Of a stretch of 58,932 nucleotides of DNA, positions 18,051-24,509 are shown in pieces. The stretch spans positions 1-58,932 of the forward strand of contig NZ_CABVPL010000049.1 of NCBI RefSeq assembly GCF_902499045.1. The letters are read 5' to 3'. A program made the translations under genes and the position numbers. Source of the DNA: Burkholderia latens (GTDB lineage: Bacteria; Pseudomonadota; Gammaproteobacteria; Burkholderiales; Burkholderiaceae). The stretch's first letter is position 1; each line of letters starts with the position of its first letter. The notes beneath the pieces were generated by a model. The model searched no databases, was not told the DNA's origin, and was given only the letters and a program-made list of their open reading frames with translations.

Positions 18051-19022
18051 ATGACCGTCGATTCGTCTTCCCCCGCCTCCCGCGGCCGTGGCCGCAAGCT
18101 CTGGTCGGGCACCCGCCCCGTGATCGCGTACGGGATGCCGCCGCTCGGCTGGCGCGACCTCTACCATCGCGCGCTGACGGTGAGCTGGCCCGTGTTCTTC
18201 CTGTCGCTCGCGGTGCTGTTTCTGCTGCTCAACGGCGGCTTCGCGATGCTCTATCTGCTCGGTCACGCGCCGATCGCGAACCAGTCGCCGGCCGGGTTCG
18301 CCGGCGCGTTCTTCTTCAGCGTCGAGACGCTCGCGACCGTCGGCTACGGCGACATGCATCCGCAGACGGTCTACGCGCACCTCGTCTCGACGTTCGAGAT
18401 CTTCATCGGGATGTCGGGCATCGCGCTGGCGACCGGCCTCGTGTTCGCGCGGTTCTCGCGGCCGCAGGCGAAGATCCTGTTCGCGCGCTACGCGATCGTG
18501 CGGCCGCTCAACGGCCGGATGACGCTGATGGTGCGTGCCGCGAATGCGCGCCAGAACGTGATCGCCGAAGCGCAGGCGAAACTGCGGCTGATGCGCATCG
18601 AAGGCACGCACGAGGGCTATACGCTGCGCAAGATCCACGACCTGCCGCTCGTGCGCAACGAGCATCCGATCTTCCTGCTCGGCTGGAACCTGATGCACGT
18701 GATCGACGAAACGAGCCCGCTGTTCGGCGAGACGGTCGAGTCGCTCGCCGCGCGCGATGCGTCGCTGCTGATCACGATCGAAGGCTCCGACGAAACGACG
18801 TCGCAGGTCATGCAGGCGCGCTACTCATGGACGCATGCGGACATCCGCTGGCTGCACCGCTATGTCGATCTGATGCACGAGGAGGACGGCGTCACGCACA
18901 TCGACTACACCCATTTTCACGATGTCGTGCCGGTGGACCTCGATAGCGACGAGCGAGGTTCGCCGGGTGTGATCGTCGATGCCGGCGTGTCGGCGCCGCC
19001 CGCATCCGGGCCGGCGGCGTAG
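18051..19022 (+). CDS. Inward-rectifier-type potassium channel, KirBac1.1-like
   Basis: A 323-residue membrane protein that closely follows, from memory, the B. pseudomallei channel KirBac1.1. The order is a slide-helix region (WRDLYHRALTVSWPVFF, 34-50), transmembrane helix 1 (about 46-70), a pore helix and the selectivity filter TVGYGD at 96-101, and transmembrane helix 2 with FIGMSGIALATGL (118-130). A cytoplasmic immunoglobulin-like Kir domain covers about 145-300, including NGRMTLMVRAANARQN. It conducts K+ across the inner membrane. The ATG at 18051 is the first with correct homology; its ribosome site is weak. The last 25 residues are Pro/Ala-rich and variable. Confidence 0.93.
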   Translation: MTVDSSSPASRGRGRKLWSGTRPVIAYGMPPLGWRDLYHRALTVSWPVFFLSLAVLFLLLNGGFAMLYLLGHAPIANQSPAGFAGAFFFSVETLATVGYGDMHPQTVYAHLVSTFEIFIGMSGIALATGLVFARFSRPQAKILFARYAIVRPLNGRMTLMVRAANARQNVIAEAQAKLRLMRIEGTHEGYTLRKIHDLPLVRNEHPIFLLGWNLMHVIDETSPLFGETVESLAARDASLLITIEGSDETTSQVMQARYSWTHADIRWLHRYVDLMHEEDGVTHIDYTHFHDVVPVDLDSDERGSPGVIVDAGVSAPPASGPAA

Positions 19023-19098
19023 CGCGGGTGCCACGCGCGACCGGTCGCGGCATCCGGGCGCGATCGCCGCGATCCGATGCCGTGCCGTTCGCGACGTG

Positions 19099-19713
19099 TC
19101 ACGCGTGCAGCAGCCGCGCCGCTTCGCGCTGTTCGACGGCCATCGCGCGGCGGTAGCCGTCGCGATCCTCGGCGCGGGCGATGTAGTCGCCGAGCACGCC
19201 TTCGTGCTGCAGCAGGTGCGCGTCGAATGCGATCTTCAGCGTACTGGCGAGCAGCAGATCGGCCGCGGTGAAGTGATCGCCGACGAGCCACTGGCTATGG
19301 GCGAGCGTCTGCGCGAGCGCGCGCTGCACGCGCGTGATGTTGCCCCAGCCGAACGCGACCGGATTGCCCGACGCGCCGGTGAATTTCTCGGCCATCGCGG
19401 GCTCGAGACAGGTGGGCGTGAAGAACATCCATTGCAGGAAGCGGCCGCGCAGCGGATCGTCGGGCGCAACGCCGAGGCCGGCGCCCGGGCAGCGATCGGC
19501 GAGATAGAGCAGCACGGCGCCCGATTCGGCGAACGGTTCGCTGCCGTCGTCGAGCGCCGGCAGCTTCGCCATCGGATTGACCTGGACGAACGCGTCGCTG
19601 CGCTGTTCGTGCGAGCGCAGATCGATCGGCACGAGCTCGTAGACGGCGCCGATTTCCTCCAGCATCCACAGCGCCCGGAATGCCCGGGTTTTCGGCCAGT
19701 AGTAGAGTTTCAT
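19099..19713 (-). CDS. Glutathione S-transferase family protein
   Basis: A 204-residue glutathione transferase. The N-terminal thioredoxin fold begins MKLYYWPKTRAFRALWMLEE. It carries the cis-proline segment NPMAKLPAL and the glutathione-contact ESGAVLLYLAD. The helical domain from about residue 85 includes FTAADLLLAS, the conserved N-capping motif region. The start is confirmed by a GGAGGC upstream. It is unrelated in position to the transferase at 9769. No neighbour suggests a substrate. Confidence 0.85.
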   Translation of the reverse strand: MKLYYWPKTRAFRALWMLEEIGAVYELVPIDLRSHEQRSDAFVQVNPMAKLPALDDGSEPFAESGAVLLYLADRCPGAGLGVAPDDPLRGRFLQWMFFTPTCLEPAMAEKFTGASGNPVAFGWGNITRVQRALAQTLAHSQWLVGDHFTAADLLLASTLKIAFDAHLLQHEGVLGDYIARAEDRDGYRRAMAVEQREAARLLHA

Positions 19714-20267
19714 CGCGCCTCCGCGTATCGGTGTGCGTGTCGGGTCGGTCGATGCTCAAGCGTACCCGAGCGGCAGCGGTTCGGACAGCGGCGAATGGGG
19801 AAGCGGACGGGCGCGGCATGGCCGCGGATTAATAGTCATGCGAGGTCGCGCGAGCGCGAATTCGCCACGAATCTCCCGGAAAGCGGCGTGCGACGGAAGT
19901 TCTATGTACAACTAGTAATTTAATGACTATTCGGGGATTGGCCGACGTTTGGGCGCTTCGAGTCGGCACCGCTACACTGTCCGGCGCAAATTTGCGCCGG
20001 CGTCGCGGCTTGGTCGGACGAACGCTCGAGGCATCGCTTTCGACGGACGGCGGCAGAAGGAAGGCGCGTCATAATGGGAACAACGAAGGGCCGCCCGGCA
20101 GGCGCTCGAAGATGCGCGCGGCAGCGGCCGGCACACCATACTCGGACGGTGTGGCGCGGCTCGTCCGAGTAATCGAATTCAAGCCTATGCGAGCGTATTC
20201 GGCGAATCGCGCGCGGCCGTCACGCGCCGCGCATGCCGGCTCTATCGCGCACGGAGAAAAACAACGC
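19714..20267. other. Intergenic region with palindromes
   Basis: About 550 bp with no convincing gene. It has an AT-rich patch at 19905-19935 and two 9-bp inverted copies of AATAGTCAT (19831-19839 and 19923-19931). It also has a perfect 20-bp palindrome, listed separately. The acetyltransferase promoter probably lies here. Confidence 0.5.
19981..20000. promoter_or_regulatory. Perfect 20-bp palindrome, possible operator
   Basis: CCGGCGCAAA is followed directly by its reverse complement, TTTGCGCCGG. A weak promoter-like TACACT (19973-19978) ends two bases before it, so the palindrome would cover the transcription start of the acetyltransferase message. This suits a repressor site or a 5' hairpin. 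No matching regulator is adjacent. Confidence 0.45.
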
Positions 20268-20825
20268 ATGACGCACGACGATCGCATCACGATCATTCCC
20301 CGGCGAACGCCCGAATCGGCCGCGATGCGCGCCGAGCTCACGCGGGCGATGGCAATCACGGCCCGGCTCAACCGGCTGACGTTCGACGATGCGGACCAGG
20401 TTCGTACATTGTTCGGCGAACTGATCGGCACGGCGATGGATGGCGGTTTCCTGCTGATCCCGCCGTTCTACGCGACGGGCGGCGCGGATACGCGGGTCGG
20501 CCGTAACGTGTTCATCAACCAGAACTGTACGTTCTATGACCTCGGCGGCCTCGATATCGGCGACGACGTGATGATCGGGCCGAACGTGAGCCTCATCACG
20601 TCGGGCCATCCGATCGAGCCGTCCCGCCGGCGTGACGCCGTCGTCGCGCGGCCGATCGTGATCGGGCGCAACGTGTGGATCGGCGCGGGCGCGACGATCA
20701 TCGGCGGCGTGACAGTCGGCGAGAACGCGGTGATCGCCGCGGGGGCGGTCGTGACGAAAGACGTTCCGCCGGATACGCTGGTCGGCGGAAACCCGGCGCG
20801 GGTCATCCGTTCGATCGCGGAGTGA
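20268..20825 (+). CDS. Hexapeptide-repeat sugar O-acetyltransferase (maltose/nodulation type)
   Basis: A 185-residue acetyl-CoA-dependent O-acetyltransferase of the LacA/Maa/NodL family. A helical N-terminus is followed by left-handed beta-helix hexapeptides (VGRNVFINQNCTFYDLGGLD, IGPNVSLI, IGRNVWIGAGATIIGGVTVG). The catalytic histidine is His114 in LITSGHPIEP. The end is VTKDVPPDTLVGGNPARVIR, which is typical. A GGAG lies upstream of the ATG. The acceptor sugar is unknown. A decayed copy of its last 120 bp is found 1.7 kb downstream, and both copies are followed by the same 56-bp repeat. Confidence 0.9.
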   Translation: MTHDDRITIIPRRTPESAAMRAELTRAMAITARLNRLTFDDADQVRTLFGELIGTAMDGGFLLIPPFYATGGADTRVGRNVFINQNCTFYDLGGLDIGDDVMIGPNVSLITSGHPIEPSRRRDAVVARPIVIGRNVWIGAGATIIGGVTVGENAVIAAGAVVTKDVPPDTLVGGNPARVIRSIAE

Positions 20826-21217
20826 CGGGCTTGCCGATGACGCGCGCCGCCGCGCGAATGTGGATAACCGGCGCTTCCATTCACTCGGAACGCTGTGAAA
20901 TCGAACGGTGAGCGCGCGGGCGCATGCAGAAATGGCGCGGCCGATAAGGCGGTGACGCAAGGGCACTGGTAGCCGGACGTGTGCCGTTGACCTTTTGCCA
21001 TCCTTTTCCTCGCATCGATCTCGCTTTGAGCGGTTTCTGGCTGTCGCTCGGTTGATCGGGAGCTATCTCGAAAATTGAAATGCGATGGAAGCCCCTGCAT
21101 TGTTTCTGGCGTTCTGATTTCGGTGCCGACGTGTAGGGTATCGAACCGATGCGTATGCAACTACTGGTCTTGTGCAGAACGGAAAGAACATTGTCAATCC
21201 AGTCGGAAGGGGAAGGT
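20826..21217. other. Spacer with one 56-bp repeat and falling GC
   Basis: About 390 bp between the acetyltransferase and the LysM gene. It holds one copy of the 56-bp repeat (20859-20914). After about 20980 the base composition becomes visibly more AT-rich, marking the left edge of the inserted pair. No gene was recognised. Confidence 0.6.
20859..20914 (+). repeat. 56-bp repeat, solo copy A
   Basis: It begins TGTGGATAACC, has the core ACTCGGAACGCTGTG and ends ACGGTGAGCG. It belongs to the family that forms the array at 22626-24179. It follows the acetyltransferase stop by 33 bp, as copy B follows the decayed acetyltransferase fragment. Confidence 0.85.
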
Positions 21218-21962
21218 ATGGCGGTTCAAGAGCCAACGAAGAGCGGTTTCGAAAAATGGAGGGACGGTATCGGTAAGGCAGCCGGCGATGTCAAGTGGGA
21301 TATCTGGGATTGCGAAATTCAGATGGCAGTGAGCGAATACAATCGACATTTGTCGGGGGTTTACCGGCTACCGACCACTGGACTGGCTTCTGATTAAGGC
21401 AATGCTGTGGGTTGAAACCGGGGCGAATAGCTCGGAGTGGAAGATCAAACCATTGCAGATCGGGGTATCGGGGGACCCAGGTTTGACATCATTCCTTTCG
21501 GTTAACGAAGGCGGTGATTTGATTCTGCCGTCCGCCTGGAAAGGACAGCTAACCGTGGAGTCCGCGAGAACGATCCCTCAGCATAATCTCAGGGCCGGAA
21601 TCGGCTACTTGCTTATGCGCATGGCAACCTTCGAGCATCGGAGCGTGGTTGGTGCGGGCGCCAGGGTCTATGACGTCACAGTCAAGCCGGGCGATAGCCT
21701 CGATAAAATCGCAAAGGCCCACGGCAGCACGATCGACGTGCTGAAAAAGCTGAATCCAATGATCACGATGTTGCGGCCTGGACAAGTGTTGAAGTGTCAG
21801 AAGGCCGCAGTCGCGCGTGTCATCACGGGGTGGCGGCCGTTCACTGCGACATCGGTGGCGTTACGGTACAACTCAATGCGTCGCGATCAGAACTACGCAA
21901 AGAAACGTGATTTCGCATGGAGTTTGGTGCAAGGGGGAGCGGAGATTTTATGCGCGCAGTAA
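21218..21962 (+). pseudogene. Transglycosylase-like/LysM protein, frameshifted
   Basis: The frame from ATG 21218 (AAGGGGAAGG upstream) stops at 21397. If one G is removed from the G5 run at 21355-21359, it continues to 21962 and gives a 247-residue protein. Across the join it then reads YNRHLSGFTGYRPLDWLLIK. The middle has LLIKAMLWVETGANSSEW and PLQIG, resembling the Glu-containing motif of lytic transglycosylases and lysozymes. A LysM domain follows (VYDVTVKPGDSLDKIAK to LRPGQVLK). There is no signal peptide. The downstream LprI-like gene overlaps it by 13 bp. It may be a cell-wall effector. The break could be a real pseudogene, a slippage switch or a sequencing error. Confidence 0.75.
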
Positions 21963-22393
21963 GAAGAATGGGCTTCGCGTTCGCGCTGGCGTTTCCGCTC
22001 CTGTCGATCGCCGCACCCGACAACATCGTCGATAGCGAGAAGGACCTGTACGAAGAGTGCAGTGCCTATTCGCAAGCTGATATGAAGGACTGCTTTGCGC
22101 AGAAGGCCAGTGAGAGTCGAATATATTTAAAAAAGGCCGAATCCGATGCGCTTGCTGCTATAAAAAAATGGGATGAAGATAATAAATATATTCACGCATC
22201 CGAGTTGGTCTTGATGGTATCGAATAAGGAATTCGAGAAATATCGCGCGGCTCAATGTGAATTCTCCGCTTCCCTGAGCGGCGGTGGCGCGGGGAACGCC
22301 CGCGAAATGGGGCGCTTGGCGTGTGTCGCAGAACTGAACAACAGACGCGCTCAGCAGCTACGCCACGCCGTATCGGACTTGCCGTTGAAGTAG
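21950..22393 (+). CDS. Secreted LprI/DUF1311-family protein, candidate immunity protein
   Basis: A 147-residue protein with a signal peptide (MRRMGFAFALAFPLLSIAAP within residues 1-25). A DUF1311/LprI-type core follows: EECSAYSQADMKDCF, then FEKYRAAQCEFSAS, a glycine-rich turn and ACVAELNNRRAQQL. Four cysteines fit two disulfides, and the location is probably periplasmic. LprI proteins are described as lysozyme inhibitors. The gene overlaps the end of the transglycosylase-like/LysM gene, with GGAG 8-11 bp before the ATG. This coupling suggests protection against that partner. It is markedly AT-rich, with runs such as ATAATAAATATATT, which points to horizontal transfer. Confidence 0.8.
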   Translation: MRAVRRMGFAFALAFPLLSIAAPDNIVDSEKDLYEECSAYSQADMKDCFAQKASESRIYLKKAESDALAAIKKWDEDNKYIHASELVLMVSNKEFEKYRAAQCEFSASLSGGGAGNAREMGRLACVAELNNRRAQQLRHAVSDLPLK

Positions 22394-22445
22394 CGTCGAC
22401 GCACACGTCGTCCAGCCCGGCCGCAACGAAATGCGAACCGGCTGG

Positions 22446-22574
22446 TGTGACGAGGCTCGGCGGCGGCGTGACGGTCGCAGAGAGCGCGGTGGGCCGGCGG
22501 CGACCGACGTGATACGGGACGTGCCGCCGAAGACGTTGGTCGGCGGCAATCCAGCGCGCGTCACCATTCGCTCG
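22446..22574 (+). pseudogene. Decayed 3' end of a hexapeptide acetyltransferase
   Basis: This stretch lines up with 20700-20815 of the intact acetyltransferase. Shared pieces are GGCGGCGTGAC, a longer match around GACGT-CCGCCG-A-ACG, and GTCGGCGG-AA-CC-GCGCG. One translated phase still reads VPPKTLVGGNPARV. Small indels destroy the frame and the 5' three-quarters is missing. A 56-bp repeat follows about 50 bp later, as it does after the intact gene. It looks like an old duplication, split by the arrival of the two-gene insert. Confidence 0.75.
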
Positions 22575-22625
22575 CCGGGTCAGGCCGAGACGGCGCGCCC
22601 GCTCGGTGGCCGGCGATCGGCTCGA

Positions 22626-23293
22626 TGTGGACAATCGGCTTTCCATCCCACTCGAAACGCTGTGCGTTCGAATGGTGAGTGTGCTGCGCGAGCTGTAGAC
22701 AAAGCCCTGTCAGGCGCTCGCCGACTTGTTCCGGATGGGAGCGGGACGCGCTCGCGCCGATGTATCGGGAACTGACCGTGCCGTCGTGTTCATTGTGGAT
22801 ATCCCAACGTCGAAACGACTCGGCGCGCTGTGCAATTCATCGGTGAGGGTGAACTCACGCGGTGGAATGTGTGCCGTCAGGTGTGGATAACCGCACGGTG
22901 AAACGACGCGAAATGCTGTGGATTTGAACGGTGAGCGCCGGCGGCCGATCGCACGAGGTGCCTGTTTCGGCACGAGTTGCCGATCTCCGGCGCGTCGCGG
23001 CATGCCGGCATTCTAACGGTATGCGTGAAAGTGCAATCGATTCGCGTGCGTGCGTTGGTGTGGATATATGACACCCGAAGCGACTCGCAGCGCTGTGCAT
23101 CGCAATGGTCAGGGCATGCGTCCGCTAGGCGCGGCGCGCGTGTCGACGCGTCTGTCCGACCGCCGAAGCGACTTGGCGCATCATGCGCGCAATCGCTCGG
23201 AGCGTGCAAGGCGTCGAAGAGCAGCACCGACCTTCCATGTGGATATCGGCACCCGAAAACCACTTCGATGCCTGTGCATTTCAATGGTGAGCG
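22626..23293 (+). repeat. 56-bp repeat array, first forward block
   Basis: Clear forward copies are at 22626-22681, 22794-22849, 22882-22937, 23059-23114 and 23238-23293. Each starts TGTGGA, has a core like ACTCGaaaCGCTGTGC and ends GGTGAGCG or a close variant. Decayed copies fill some of the double-length gaps: about 23149-23203 forward, and 23015-23058 in reverse. Distances between starts are near 90 bp or twice that. The centre can fold as a short hairpin (TCGAA...TTCGA around TGT). Confidence 0.85.
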
Positions 23294-23460
23294 TGTGAAA
23301 CGGGATCGATTCGGACCGCGGATTGCGGGGGCGGGTATCCACATCGGGGCGGCGCATCCGATCTTGGCTTTGCCTTCAGACCCCTAATACGCAGAGTCGG
23401 GCGGGGTTCGGTGATCAGTTTCCACTCGCGTGCGGACAGGCGGCTCGATCACGTCGGCCA

Positions 23461-23964
23461 TACTCACCGTCGAAACGCACAGCGATTGGAGTCGTGGCGG
23501 GAATCGAGTCTCCATGCAGTGCTCGGGACGCTGGTTCGATCGCGTGCCCATACTCACCGTCGAAACGCACAGCAATTCGAGTGGTGGCGGGAATCGAGCG
23601 TCCACGCGCGGCTGGGGTCCCATTTCGATCACGTGCCCGCGCACTCACCGTCGAAATGCACAGCGATTTGAGTGGTGTCGGGAATCGAGCATCCGCGCAC
23701 GGCTGGGGCCCCATTTCGATCGCGCGCCGACGCTCACCGTCGAAACGCACAGCGATTCGAGTGGTGTCGGGAATCGAGCGTCCACGCGCGGCTGGAGCCC
23801 CCGTTTCGATCGCGCGCCGACGCTCACCATCGAAATGCACAGCAATTCGAGTGGTGTCGGGGTCGGGCGTCCACGTGTGACTCCGGGTCCTGCCCGAATC
23901 GCGTGCCGGTGCTCACCGATGAAATGCACAGGGATTCGACTGGTCGCCGAGGGAGATGTCCACA
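23461..23964 (-). repeat. 56-bp repeat array, inverted central block
   Basis: Six reverse-oriented copies are at 23461-23516, 23551-23606, 23642-23697, 23731-23786, 23821-23875 and 23910-23964. Start-to-start distances are 90, 91, 89, 90 and 89 bp. The roughly 34-bp spacers are also alike (most read near GGCTGGGG-CCC, then TTTCGATCGCG), so this is a true 90-bp tandem repeat. It is more homogeneous than the forward blocks, which suggests more recent amplification. Confidence 0.9.
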
Positions 23965-24179
23965 CCCAAATCACTCGCGGCGCTGTGGTTTTCAACGGTG
24001 AGCGCCGAGTCCCGATCAAGCTGCGTGGCCATTCCCTTGCGGATATCCGGGCATCGACGCCACTCGAAACGCTGTGGGTTCGAACGGTGAGCGCGCGACC
24101 CAACCGTCCGGGTTGCGCGGCCTTGTGGACATCCCGTTGGCCGAACGACTCGCAATGCTGTGCTTTTCCATGGTGAGGG
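23956..24179 (+). repeat. 56-bp repeat array, second forward block
   Basis: Forward copies are at about 23956-24004 (shortened at its left end), 24038-24093 and 24124-24179. The first overlaps the last inverted copy head-to-head around GATGTCCACACC, so orientation switches with no spacer. The array ends 330 bp before the oxidoreductase start. Confidence 0.85.
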
Positions 24180-24362
24180 CATTGGCCCGCAACCGCCGAA
24201 ACCCGCGTCGCGCGGGTCTCGAGCGCCGCCGTCCCCGGCATCGGGCCGATATTCCGCAGCCGGGAGCGGTACCGCCTTCTGCCGCCCGCCGCGCTGCCAT
24301 TCGAACCGCACCGATCTACCCCGCGCGAAAACTCTCTCAATTCCGACCCAAAACCTGCGCGC

Positions 24363-24402
24363 TTTTTCTCACCCCGCGCGGTCCCGCGCAAGATGAGAAA
24401 AA
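24363..24402. promoter_or_regulatory. Inverted repeat before the oxidoreductase gene
   Basis: TTTTTCTCA (24363-24371) and TGAGAAAAA (24394-24402) are perfect inverted arms around a 22-bp GC-rich spacer. It lies 107 bp before the start codon. It could be an operator or a leader hairpin; no regulator gene is adjacent. Confidence 0.35.
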
Positions 24403-24509
24403 ACTTTCTCGTCTCCCCGCGAAAAAATAGAGCCATCCAGCCGCTCCGGCCGGCGTCGCCCGATGCCGCCGCGATCGGCCCCAGAACAGCACAATCAGGA
24501 GACATCCCC

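Larger units (their letters stand above)
22394..24509. other. 2.1-kb non-coding region with gene remnant and repeat array
   Basis: No credible gene lies between the LprI-like gene and the indolepyruvate oxidoreductase. Long open frames in all six phases arise because the 90-bp repeat period is a multiple of three and lacks stops. The region holds the decayed acetyltransferase end, the repeat array, and an inverted repeat at 24363-24402, all listed separately. Confidence 0.75.

Noticed and set aside
19831-19931. Insertion-sequence remnant bounded by 9-bp inverted repeats
   Set aside because: The arms are short and do not extend, no transposase fragment lies between them, and no target duplication was seen.
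23323-23880. Protein with 30-residue repeats encoded in the repeat array
   Set aside because: All phases stay open because the period is about 90 bp without stops; there is no ribosome site, and copies at 89 or 91 bp shift the phase.
22626-24179. CRISPR array
   Set aside because: Repeats are 56 bp, divergent and present in both orientations; spacers resemble one another; no cas genes are nearby.
22626-24179. Integron attC cassette array
   Set aside because: No GTTRRRY/RYYYAAC ends, no integrase and no cassette genes between copies.
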